From Bacteroidales bacterium (GTDB lineage Bacteria > Bacteroidota > Bacteroidia > Bacteroidales > JAAYJT01): 64,000 nucleotides of DNA. Made by a program: the position numbers and the translations under genes. The stretch's first letter is position 1. Every line of letters begins with the position of its first letter. Where the stretch lies: assembly GCA_014860575.1 (NCBI GenBank), contig JACZJK010000005.1, positions 186,001-250,000 on the forward strand, in the 5' to 3' direction. The notes under the pieces are model-generated. The model saw only the letters and a list, made by a program, of their open reading frames with translations, did no database searches and was not told the origin of the DNA. Of the stretch, positions 44,658 through 52,381 are shown piece after piece.

Positions 44658-46901
44658 ATGAAAACACATCGATTACTATTAACTATTGTGGCAGCCATGC
44701 TTTCATTAGTATCCTTTTCACAGGGTGTAGGTATCAATAATGATGAATCTGATCCGGATCCCTCAGCGATGCTGGATGTAAAATCCACCACACAGGGCAT
44801 GTTGGTGCCGCGGATGTCTGCAGCTCAGGCTTTTGCAATCTCAAATCCTGCCGAAGGATTGTTGATTTATGCTACCGATGCCCAAAGTTTCCTGTATTAT
44901 AAATCAGGTACCTGGGAATACCTAACCAATGAATTTGCCCGGGAAATAGCAGATTTCGATTTCGACACAAGAATTACAACAGGTAATGGTTTGGATCCGG
45001 ATGATGATATTATTGAAATCTATCTTGGCAATGCGACGAATCCAAGATACAGGATTGACTCCATGCGGATTGAACCTTTATCTGATAATATTTTGATCGG
45101 CAGCAATACAGGGATTTTCAACCAAACCGGCAAAAGCAACATCGCCATTGGTAACGGGGCATTAAGAAGTAATGACAGCATTTCAGGCCTTGTTGCTATT
45201 GGTGATTCAGCGCTGTTATATAATTTCAGTGGTTGGGATCCATTCTTCATTCAGGGTGAAGAAAATACAGCCATAGGATTCAAAGCGCTTATGTTTAATT
45301 CTTATGGTTCTTTTAACACAGCATTAGGGTACGAAGCTCTAAAAAAAAATACAGCGGGGTATGGAAATACGGCTATCGGAACAAGAGCGCTTCTTAACAA
45401 CAACAGCACTATTTCAACCTCAGAATGTATCAACAACACCGCTGTTGGTGCATTTTCCCAGGAAGGTACTACCAAAGGCAGTTACAATACTTCGGTTGGT
45501 TCACATTCGCTTCATGCCAATTCTGACGGCAACAACAATTGTGCATTCGGATATCTCGCCTTATCTACAGCTTCGGGCAATAACAATTCTGCCTATGGAA
45601 CTCGTGCCCTGCAAGCCAATTGGGGCGGAAATTCGAATGTAGGAATCGGTTATATGGTGCTGTTGAGCAATCAGTCAGGAAGCAACAATGTTGCTGTAGG
45701 CATTGGTGCTGCTGCTCTTGGGCAAACGGCAGATCATGTAGTAGCCATTGGCGATTCGGCACTGTACAACAACACGCAGTCATTTAATACCGCAGTGGGC
45801 TCAAGTGCCTTGCTCCACAATGTCAATGGATTTTGGAATACGGCTATTGGCAGAAAGGCACTTTATGCAAACACCTCAGGTATTTTCAATACAGCTAACG
45901 GAAATTCTGCTCTTTCTTCCAATACAGAAGGATATCAAAATACAGCCATCGGGGTTGAAGCCTTACATTCGAATTTATTGGGTTACAACAATACAGCCAA
46001 TGGCTTCCAGGCTTTATATCACAATTCAGGGGGGAATTTGAACGTGGCCATGGGCACATCGGCTTTGTATCAAAATGTAAGTGGAAGCAATTCAGTTGCC
46101 ATTGGTTTAAATGCGTTATTCAATAATAATACTTCAGGAAATGTGGCAGTTGGCTCCGAAGCTGCCTGGCAAGGCACTACAGCTTTCAGTATTACAGCAT
46201 TAGGGCAGCAAGCACTATATACCAATACAGTAGGATATGGAAATACCGCTATTGGTGACAAAGCCCTGTATTCAGTTGATTATGGTAACAGGAATACAGC
46301 AGTGGGTAATGAGGCAGGATATGCTTTACCTCAGGGTTCATACAATACCATAATAGGTGCCTCTGCCACTACTCCTGCCAGTTATATTTCTAATTCAGCG
46401 GCACTGGGTGACGCGGTATCAATCACTGCCAGCAATCAAATCCGCTTGGGAGATGCCGGTGTAACCAGCATTGGTGGATATGCCAACTGGACCAATATTT
46501 CCGATAAACGGTTTAAATCCAATGTTTCGAAAGATGTTCCCGGGTTGAAATTCATTCAATTACTTGAGCCGGTAACCTATAATCTCAACATCAGTGCCAT
46601 CAACAATTTTCTGGGTGTAGATTATGCTGAAAAAGAAGAAGCCCTGGCTGAATCAGGAAAAGACACCATGAAGTTTTCCGGATTTTTTGCACAAGATGTA
46701 GAAGCAGCATCCCGTTCAATAGGTTATGATTTCAGCGGTGTAGATCCTCCTAAAAATGCTAAAGATACCTATGGCCTTCGTTATGCGGAATTTGTAGTTC
46801 CCCTGGTAAAAGCTGTGCAAGAACAACAGGCCATCATCGAAGCACTGATGAAAAGGATCGAGGTATTGGAAAATGAAAAAAGTTCTTCAGCAAACCATTA
46901 A
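44658..46901 (+). CDS. Paralogous fibre-like protein with YadA-head-like repeats and S74 chaperone
   Basis: The 747-residue protein repeats the layout of its upstream neighbour: signal peptide (ending VSFSQ), the same N-terminal domain with long identical stretches, about 25 repeats of 16-18 residues, and a closely similar S74 domain with Ser615 and Lys620 in SDKRFK. Both ends are nearly identical to the neighbour while the repeat number differs, so it arose by tandem duplication. The start is ATG 44658, 7 bp after the previous stop; an upstream in-frame ATG at 44619 lies inside the neighbouring gene and precedes the signal peptide. Co-transcription is likely. Confidence 0.87.
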   Translation: MKTHRLLLTIVAAMLSLVSFSQGVGINNDESDPDPSAMLDVKSTTQGMLVPRMSAAQAFAISNPAEGLLIYATDAQSFLYYKSGTWEYLTNEFAREIADFDFDTRITTGNGLDPDDDIIEIYLGNATNPRYRIDSMRIEPLSDNILIGSNTGIFNQTGKSNIAIGNGALRSNDSISGLVAIGDSALLYNFSGWDPFFIQGEENTAIGFKALMFNSYGSFNTALGYEALKKNTAGYGNTAIGTRALLNNNSTISTSECINNTAVGAFSQEGTTKGSYNTSVGSHSLHANSDGNNNCAFGYLALSTASGNNNSAYGTRALQANWGGNSNVGIGYMVLLSNQSGSNNVAVGIGAAALGQTADHVVAIGDSALYNNTQSFNTAVGSSALLHNVNGFWNTAIGRKALYANTSGIFNTANGNSALSSNTEGYQNTAIGVEALHSNLLGYNNTANGFQALYHNSGGNLNVAMGTSALYQNVSGSNSVAIGLNALFNNNTSGNVAVGSEAAWQGTTAFSITALGQQALYTNTVGYGNTAIGDKALYSVDYGNRNTAVGNEAGYALPQGSYNTIIGASATTPASYISNSAALGDAVSITASNQIRLGDAGVTSIGGYANWTNISDKRFKSNVSKDVPGLKFIQLLEPVTYNLNISAINNFLGVDYAEKEEALAESGKDTMKFSGFFAQDVEAASRSIGYDFSGVDPPKNAKDTYGLRYAEFVVPLVKAVQEQQAIIEALMKRIEVLENEKSSSANH

Positions 46902-47000
46902 CAAATAATCTTAACGGTTTTGAGAAATTGAACTTGTAGTTTCCCTTTCTCAACTTCCGGTAAAAATGGACTTAAAAAAAACACTCAAGCATAAAAGACA

Positions 47001-48161
47001 ATGAGAACAACCCTAACCCTTATGCTTACAATTCTGCTCACAGCAGGAGTGGCCCTTGCTCAAGGCATTAAAATCGGAACCAACATGATCATTACCGGTG
47101 GAACCGTTATGTATGTGGATGGTTATATTGTAGTTGATAATGACGGTGACCTCAAACTTGAATCCGGTTCAATCCTAAAACTAAGCGATGAGAAAACCCT
47201 CACCGTTAATGATGGCGGCATTCTCACCCTTAGGGGCGCTGATGGCGACCCCGTTACCGTTACCTCTGCCGGATACTTCGTATTCATTGTTAGTTCGGGT
47301 GGAACAATAGGCGCAGATTACGCGACTTTCGAAAAAATGAGCGGAGATGGGCTAAACATTCAATCAGGCGCTACCATTGACCCGGTATTCCCACTCAACA
47401 ACAGTATTTTTCAGAGCGGGTCATCTGGCAGCACTTTTCTCACCATCAACAACAGCCAGGAATTGACCATTGATGGTGTATCTTTCATCTCCACATCCGG
47501 CAATGAGTATTATAATGTTACCAAAACCCTTAACTTTGGCGAGGTAACCTTCACAAACTTCAACGGCAATTTTGCAGGCGAGACTTTTGAAAACGACCCC
47601 TTTAGTCGCATACATTGGAGCGAAGTACCGATAAACAGGCTGGTTGAAAACGTAACCGTTACCAACGGGCAGGAACTCTGTTTTGATGCCGTGCAAACCA
47701 TTTCGGTTCAAAATCTGCTGGTGCAAAGTGGCGGTATTTTTCATTTGGTGTCCGGACAGTCGGTATTGCTGCTTCCGGGTGTAATTGTTGAAAGCAATGG
47801 CTACCTGCACGCATGGATTGACCCTGACGGATTCTATTGCAGCAATGCCAAAGCCATTGTGGCTGCAACCGACCAGCCTATTCCTGAAATCATATTTGAG
47901 GGAACCTTGCCATTCGTTCAGGGCATAAGCGTTTATCCCAATCCCACCACAGGCATTATTACCCTTGAACTACCTGAAACAGAAGAAAACTCAACTGCCA
48001 AAGTTGAGATTTACGGCATGATGGGCGAGTTGGTTCAGCAGGTTACACTTTTAAATGAAAGCGGATATAAGTTCAACCTCGACGAAAATCCACACGGCAT
48101 ATATATCATTTGGGTGCTGCAGGGGGAGAAGCTATATTGGCAAAAAATAATTAAGCAGTAA
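47001..48161 (+). CDS. T9SS-sorted secreted protein with beta-helix-like body
   Basis: The 386-residue protein has a signal peptide (ending VALAQ), a body of short beta turns (GTVMYVDGYIVVDNDGDLKLESG and similar) resembling a right-handed beta-helix, and a type A sorting domain starting at VYPNPTTGIITLELP near residue 312 and ending in KIIKQ. It is therefore exported by the type IX system. It lies 99 bp after the second fibre gene and is probably part of the same regulated cluster. Function unknown. Confidence 0.83.
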   Translation: MRTTLTLMLTILLTAGVALAQGIKIGTNMIITGGTVMYVDGYIVVDNDGDLKLESGSILKLSDEKTLTVNDGGILTLRGADGDPVTVTSAGYFVFIVSSGGTIGADYATFEKMSGDGLNIQSGATIDPVFPLNNSIFQSGSSGSTFLTINNSQELTIDGVSFISTSGNEYYNVTKTLNFGEVTFTNFNGNFAGETFENDPFSRIHWSEVPINRLVENVTVTNGQELCFDAVQTISVQNLLVQSGGIFHLVSGQSVLLLPGVIVESNGYLHAWIDPDGFYCSNAKAIVAATDQPIPEIIFEGTLPFVQGISVYPNPTTGIITLELPETEENSTAKVEIYGMMGELVQQVTLLNESGYKFNLDENPHGIYIIWVLQGEKLYWQKIIKQ

Positions 48162-48179
48162 GCTGAATTCTGGCGTTCA

Positions 48180-48340
48180 ATTATTAACTCACTAGTGTTG
48201 CATTTTACCTCAAACTGACACAATGATAATTTACGCGATTTCATAACAAGAGAGTCCACTTTTAAGAATATTTTTAGGAATGCAATCAGCATGTAGGTGC
48301 AAAGAGCTATCCAAACCTGTATTAATGTGCCTTTTAGGCG
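48180..48340 (-). pseudogene. Remnant of an IS4-like transposase C-terminus
   Basis: On the minus strand the translated segment LIQVWIALCTYMLIAFLKIFLK resembles the conserved C-terminal helix of IS4-family DDE transposases (NAVKTQIWIALxTYLLxAxLK). Nothing of the catalytic domain remains and the frame runs on into the neighbouring gene, so this is a decayed fragment. No terminal inverted repeats were identified. Confidence 0.45.
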
Positions 48341-48348
48341 ATTGAATA

Positions 48349-48448
48349 GTTGCCACGGATTCACGGATGGATATATCTTATTCGTGCATTCGTGGCACCA
48401 ACATTATCTGCGAATATCCGCCAAATCCGCGTCATCAGCGTTCCATTG
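48349..48448. repeat. Imperfect inverted repeat and 'CCGCGTC-TCAGCG' word
   Basis: GCCACGGATTCACGG (from 48352) pairs with TTCGTGCATTCGTGGC (ending near 48395), about 15 of 19 bases. It is followed by ATCTGCGAATATCCGCC and AAATCCGCGTCATCAGCG (to 48440), a phrase that recurs with small changes at 49517-49562. Confidence 0.6.
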
Positions 48449-48482
48449 TTAATCATGGTAAACCACCCTTCCTATAAAAGTT

Positions 48483-48490
48483 TACTTTTG
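48483..48490 (+). promoter_or_regulatory. TAnnTTTG -7 box of lipA
   Basis: TACTTTTG followed by CAAA lies 18 bp before the ATG at 48509. Confidence 0.55.
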
Positions 48491-48508
48491 CAAATTGAAG
48501 TTGGGTAA

Positions 48509-49411
48509 ATGAATAATTCAGAGAATCAATACAAACGCAAACCCTCCTGGCTACGCATCAAACTACCTGGAGGGGAGGGCTACCGCAAGGTAAAACAGAT
48601 TGTGGAAGGCCACGGGCTGCATACCATCTGCAGCAGTGGCAATTGTCCGAACCTTGGGGAATGCTGGGGCGCAGGTACAGCCACTTTTATGATCCTTGGT
48701 GAGATTTGCACACGTTCCTGTCGCTTCTGTGCGACCCTTACAGGCAAACCTTTACCGCTTGATGATCAGGAACCTCAGCGTGTTGCGCAATCGGTAAAGC
48801 TGATGAACCTGAAACATTGTGTGATCACTTCCGTTGACCGCGATGACCTAGAAGACGGCGGCGCGTCCATTTGGGCCGAAACCGTCAAAGCGGTTCGTAA
48901 AGAAAATCCCGGAACAACCATAGAAGTGCTGATCCCGGATTTCCAGGAAAACAAAGATCACCTTCAGTTGGTGTTGGATCAGAAACCGAATATTACCGCC
49001 CATAACCTTGAAACGGTTCGAAGACTAACACCCATAGTTCGCAGTGCAGCTAACTACGACAGAAGTTTACAGGTAATTAAGTGGATTGCAGAAAGCGGTT
49101 TAACTGCAAAGTCAGGCATCATGCTTGGCCTGGGCGAAACCTATGAAGAAATCATGGAAACCATGGGCGATCTGCTAAAAGCCGGTTGTAAAGTTCTGAC
49201 CATTGGGCAGTACCTGCAGCCAAGCATCAAACACCTGCCTGTTGAAGAATACATTCATCCTGATATTTTTGCAAGATACAGGGAAGAAGGGCTGAAGAGA
49301 GGTTTTCGTGTGGTGGAGAGCAATCCGCTGGTGAGATCGTCGTATCATGCGGAGCATCAGCTTGTTGAAGACCCAAGCTCCAAGTCCCAAGTCTCAAATT
49401 CCAAGTCCTAA
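48509..49411 (+). CDS. lipA: Lipoyl synthase
   Basis: LipA is a radical SAM enzyme that inserts two sulfurs into protein-bound octanoyl groups. The 300-residue protein has the auxiliary-cluster cysteines Cys41, Cys46 and Cys52 (CSSGNCPNLGEC), the radical SAM cysteines Cys67, Cys71 and Cys74 (CTRSCRFC), and the C-terminal RSSYHA (276-281) whose serine binds the auxiliary cluster. The last 14 residues (EDPSSKSQVSNSKS) are encoded by the low-complexity repeat that fills the following gap, so the native C-terminus appears to have been replaced or extended. lipB follows in the same direction. Confidence 0.97.
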   Translation: MNNSENQYKRKPSWLRIKLPGGEGYRKVKQIVEGHGLHTICSSGNCPNLGECWGAGTATFMILGEICTRSCRFCATLTGKPLPLDDQEPQRVAQSVKLMNLKHCVITSVDRDDLEDGGASIWAETVKAVRKENPGTTIEVLIPDFQENKDHLQLVLDQKPNITAHNLETVRRLTPIVRSAANYDRSLQVIKWIAESGLTAKSGIMLGLGETYEEIMETMGDLLKAGCKVLTIGQYLQPSIKHLPVEEYIHPDIFARYREEGLKRGFRVVESNPLVRSSYHAEHQLVEDPSSKSQVSNSKS

Positions 49412-49585
49412 ATTCCAAATAAATTCAAAGTCTAAAGATCAAAGGTCAAAATTCAAAGTCTAAAACTCAATTTCAAAATTCATAGAAAAGTTGGCAGTTG
49501 GCAATTGGCAATCGGCAATAATCTGCGAAAATCAGTTAAATCCGCGTCTTCAGCGTTCTATTAAAATCCGAAATCGTAAATCAAA
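49374..49585. repeat. Word-like repeats spanning the lipA 3' end and the lipA-lipB gap
   Basis: Successive drifted families are CCAAGTCCCAAGT / AATTCAAAGTC (49374-49480), AGTTGGCAATTGGCAATCGG (49490-49515), AATCTGCGAAAATC and CCGCGTCTTCAGCG (49517-49560), and AATCCGAAATCG (49564-49580). The last ends 6 bp before the lipB start codon. Confidence 0.75.
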
Positions 49586-50299
49586 GTGTTAGATAACAAA
49601 CCCATTAACCACAAAGTCATTTATAGAGATCTGGGGCTTATCGCATACAAAGAGGCCTGGGATTACCAGGAAAAGCTTTTTAATGAGATTACTGAAGCCA
49701 AAAAGCAAATTGCAACGGGAAGCGAGTTGGAAATAACTCCAAACTACCTGCTTTTCTGCGAACACAAACATGTTTACACCCTTGGCAAAAGCGGTTCAGA
49801 ACAAAACCTGCTGGTTGACTACATTCAGCTACAGGCCAAAGAAGCTGAGTTTTTCCGAATCAACCGCGGTGGTGATATCACCTATCACGGCCCGGGGCAA
49901 ATTGTCGGCTATCCCATCCTGAACCTTGAATATTTTGTAAGCGGCGTAAAAGATTATATTTTCAAGCTCGAAGAATCCGTCATTCATTTGCTTGCAGATT
50001 ACGGAATTGCCGCTACCCGTCTGGAAGGCGCCACGGGTGTGTGGCTGGATGCAGGTACAAAAAGTGTCAGGAAAATTTGTGCCATTGGGGTTCGCACAAG
50101 CCGCTGGGTAAGCATGCATGGCTTTGCATTTAATGTGAACACCGACCTGAGCTTTTTCAATCATATAAATCCTTGTGGGTTTACAGATAAAGCAGTGACC
50201 TCCATGGAGAAAGAACTTGGCAATAAACAAGATATGGAAACGGTGAAACAAAAGCTGAGAGGAAAAATTACGGAGGTGTTTGAGATGGAACTTCTCTGA
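49586..50299 (+). CDS. lipB: Octanoyltransferase LipB
   Basis: LipB transfers octanoate from acyl carrier protein to lipoyl domains, the step before LipA. The 237-residue protein contains RINRGGDITYHGPGQIVGYPI, ATGVWLD, the catalytic Lys163 in RKICAIGVR, and the catalytic Cys197 in NPCGFTDKAVTSM. All active-site residues are present. The start is GTG at 49586 (or TTG 49589), directly after the repeat block. lipA and lipB together make a full endogenous lipoate pathway. Confidence 0.95.
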   Translation: MLDNKPINHKVIYRDLGLIAYKEAWDYQEKLFNEITEAKKQIATGSELEITPNYLLFCEHKHVYTLGKSGSEQNLLVDYIQLQAKEAEFFRINRGGDITYHGPGQIVGYPILNLEYFVSGVKDYIFKLEESVIHLLADYGIAATRLEGATGVWLDAGTKSVRKICAIGVRTSRWVSMHGFAFNVNTDLSFFNHINPCGFTDKAVTSMEKELGNKQDMETVKQKLRGKITEVFEMELL

Positions 50300-50300
50300 C

Positions 50301-50329
50301 CCGTCCGACCGCTCCAAGCGGTCTGACGG
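50301..50329 (+). repeat. GC-rich hairpin after lipB
   Basis: CCGTCCGACCGCT and AGCGGTCTGACGG (12 of 13 paired) flank a 3-nt loop starting 1 bp after the lipB stop. There is no T tract, so it may be a mobile palindrome or a pause/3'-end stabilising structure. Confidence 0.6.
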
Positions 50330-50378
50330 ATAATGATACAAAGTGGAATTTTAATAAGTTTGCATGATGGAACTTCAT

Positions 50379-50416
50379 AATTCAATTGTTCTAATACTCA
50401 ATTGTTCTACTGTTCA
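50379..50416. repeat. Direct repeat of CTCAATTGTTCTA-type words
   Basis: TTCAATTGTTCTAATA and CTCAATTGTTCTACTG repeat with a 16-18 bp period just before the LOG-family gene. Confidence 0.5.
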
Positions 50417-50432
50417 AAAACAGACTTTATAA

Positions 50433-51059
50433 ATGGATAAAACAATCGCTACAATAACAACCATATGCGTTTTCTGCGGTTCAAGCACCGGACGGGGAGA
50501 AAGCTATGCGGCAAACGCCCGGCTGCTTGGTAAAGCCATCGTAAGAAACAACTGTAATCTTGTTTATGGCGGCAGCAATATAGGACTGATGCGTATCATT
50601 GCCGATGAAGTGCTGTCTGGCGGCGGACAAGTTACAGGTGTGATGCCCAACGGCCTGGCTGATAAAGAAATCGCACACAACGGCTTACAGAACTTCCACC
50701 TGGTTGACACCATGCACGAACGCAAAGCCATGATGGCGTCCTTGTCGGATGCTTTTATTGCCATGCCGGGCGGGCTGGGCACGCTGGATGAAATTTTTGA
50801 GATCCTTTCGTGGAACCAGCTCGATCTGATCAACAATCCGGCTGCCCTCTATAACGTGGACGGATATTATGATCATTTGCTGAAATTCCTGGATCACACA
50901 GTTGAAGAAAAGTTTGTGCGAACCGAGCATAGAGCGAACCTGTTGGTAGATGAGGACGCCGAAAGGCTGATGAAGAAAATCATGGAATTCATACCTCAGA
51001 AGCCGCCAAGCAAATGGGTGGATGAGCTGAAAGTGGCAACGAAGAACTTATTGGCGTAG
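50433..51059 (+). CDS. LOG-family protein (TIGR00730 Rossmann fold)
   Basis: The 208-residue protein has the signature PGGLGTLDE near residue 111 and VFCGSSTGRGESY and VYGGSNIGLM near the N-terminus, the nucleotide-binding site of the LOG family. LOG proteins hydrolyse AMP or cytokinin riboside monophosphates to base and ribose 5-phosphate; the physiological role in this bacterium is unclear. It ends only a few bases before the repeat that precedes the kinase-like gene. Confidence 0.92.
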   Translation: MDKTIATITTICVFCGSSTGRGESYAANARLLGKAIVRNNCNLVYGGSNIGLMRIIADEVLSGGGQVTGVMPNGLADKEIAHNGLQNFHLVDTMHERKAMMASLSDAFIAMPGGLGTLDEIFEILSWNQLDLINNPAALYNVDGYYDHLLKFLDHTVEEKFVRTEHRANLLVDEDAERLMKKIMEFIPQKPPSKWVDELKVATKNLLA

Positions 51060-51063
51060 AAAG

Positions 51064-51137
51064 AGTTGGCAGTTGCAGTTGGCACTTCGGCAGGGTCACT
51101 GCCCGGAAATCGTAAATCCAAAATCGTAAATAAAAAA
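51064..51137. repeat. Word-like repeats before the kinase-like gene
   Basis: AGTTGGCAGTTGCAGTTGGC is followed by a short GC-rich stretch and GGAAATCGTAAATCC / AAAATCGTAAAT units, then the ATG at 51138. Related units stand before lipB and the dCMP deaminase gene. Confidence 0.68.
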
Positions 51138-51692
51138 ATGATCGTAATTGGTATCACAGGAACACTTGGCGCGGGGAAAGGAACCATTGTTGAGTACATG
51201 GTCGGTGAAAAAGGGTTCGCACATTATTCAGTCCGGGCTTACCTGATTGAGGAAATTGAACGCAGGGGAATGCCTGTGAACCGCGACAGCATGGTGGTTG
51301 TTGCCAACGATTTACGCACACGTAATTCCCCTTCATTTGTTACGGATCAGTTGTATGACCGGGCGTTTGAAACAGAGCAGAACTGCGTGATCGAAAGCAT
51401 TCGCACTCCCGGCGAGGTGGAATCTTTGCGATCGAAAGGAAGATTTTATCTTTTTGCCGTTGATGCCGACCCAAAAGTCCGTTATGAACGTATCTTTGCC
51501 CGTAACTCAGAAACCGACAAAATTGATTTCGAGACTTTCCTGGAAAACGAAAAACGCGAAATGGATGCCGACGACCCCAACAAACAAAACCTGCGCCGTT
51601 GCATCGAAATGGCCGATTTTGTATTTCAGAATGAAGGAAGCATTCAGGTGCTGAATGATGAGGTGGATAAGGTGCTGGAGAAAATATTATGA
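51138..51692 (+). CDS. P-loop nucleotide kinase-like protein
   Basis: The 184-residue protein has a Walker A loop GTLGAGKGT at residues 7-15 and a dephospho-CoA-kinase / adenylate-kinase-like layout (IESIRTPGEVESLRSKGRFYLFAVDADPKVRYERI). The substrate is unknown; AAA-family and dNMP-kinase-like proteins of this type often lie beside a dCMP deaminase gene, as here. The ATG at 51138 is chosen because the upstream in-frame extension from 51066 is encoded by repeat sequence. Confidence 0.85.
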   Translation: MIVIGITGTLGAGKGTIVEYMVGEKGFAHYSVRAYLIEEIERRGMPVNRDSMVVVANDLRTRNSPSFVTDQLYDRAFETEQNCVIESIRTPGEVESLRSKGRFYLFAVDADPKVRYERIFARNSETDKIDFETFLENEKREMDADDPNKQNLRRCIEMADFVFQNEGSIQVLNDEVDKVLEKIL

Positions 51693-51744
51693 AAACTAGC
51701 CACTAAGGCAGTAAATTTATCAGTATCAATAAAGACTTTACGGT

Positions 51745-51888
51745 ATGAGTTGGCAGTTAGCAATTGGCAGTTAGCAATCGGCAGGCGAGTGGCAATCGAA
51801 TACATCACTCCATTACTCCAACATTCCAAACTGCATCACTGAATCACACAATAAATCCGAAATCCGAAATCGAAAATCCGAAATAACA
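51745..51888. repeat. Word-like repeats before the dCMP deaminase gene
   Basis: Four families follow each other: AGTTGGCAGTTAGCAATTGG (51750-51795), CACTCCATTACTCCAACATTCC (51806-51828), CTGCATCACTGAATCAC (51832-51850) and AATCCGAAATCCGAAATCG (51852-51885). The last ends at the ATG at 51889. Confidence 0.72.
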
Positions 51889-52377
51889 ATGTCTTCAAAA
51901 TACATCCGCCCCACCTGGGATGAGTACTTCATGGAAGTAGCCAACACCATTGCCAAGCGTGCCACCTGCGATCGCGGCCGAAGCGGTTGTGTGATCGCCC
52001 GGAACCGCCAGATTCTTGTAACCGGATATGTGGGATCGCCCATCGGTTTGCCGCATTGCGATGAAGTGGGCCATTTGTTTAAAAGCATGACCCACGAAGA
52101 TGGCAAAGTGACCCAGCATTGCGTTCGTACGGTGCATGCCGAGCAAAACGCCATTTGCCAGGCCGCCCGCCTGGGTATCGCGCTTGAAGGCGCCACACTC
52201 TATTGCCGTATGACCCCCTGCCGCACCTGCGCCATGCTCATCATCAATTGCGGGATTAAAAGGGTGGTTTGCGAATACCGGTATCACAGCGGTTCAGAAT
52301 CTGAGGCTATGTTTGCCGATGCCGGCATTCAACTGTTTTATGTGAATGACGAAGTGTTGAAGTACGAGAAGCAATAA
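51889..52377 (+). CDS. Deoxycytidylate (dCMP) deaminase family protein
   Basis: The 162-residue zinc enzyme carries HAEQNAI (zinc His and catalytic Glu) and PCRTC (two zinc Cys) at about residues 83-115, with the early RDRGRSGCVIARN-like segment of ComEB/dCMP deaminases. It would convert dCMP to dUMP for thymidylate synthesis. It lies 5 bp from the convergent rsmA stop codon. Confidence 0.93.
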   Translation: MSSKYIRPTWDEYFMEVANTIAKRATCDRGRSGCVIARNRQILVTGYVGSPIGLPHCDEVGHLFKSMTHEDGKVTQHCVRTVHAEQNAICQAARLGIALEGATLYCRMTPCRTCAMLIINCGIKRVVCEYRYHSGSESEAMFADAGIQLFYVNDEVLKYEKQ

Positions 52378-52381
52378 CTTG

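Noticed and set aside
51066-51137. N-terminal extension of the kinase-like gene from ATG 51066
   Set aside because: The 24 extra residues are encoded by word-like repeats, and the P-loop fold starts at MIVIGITG from 51138.
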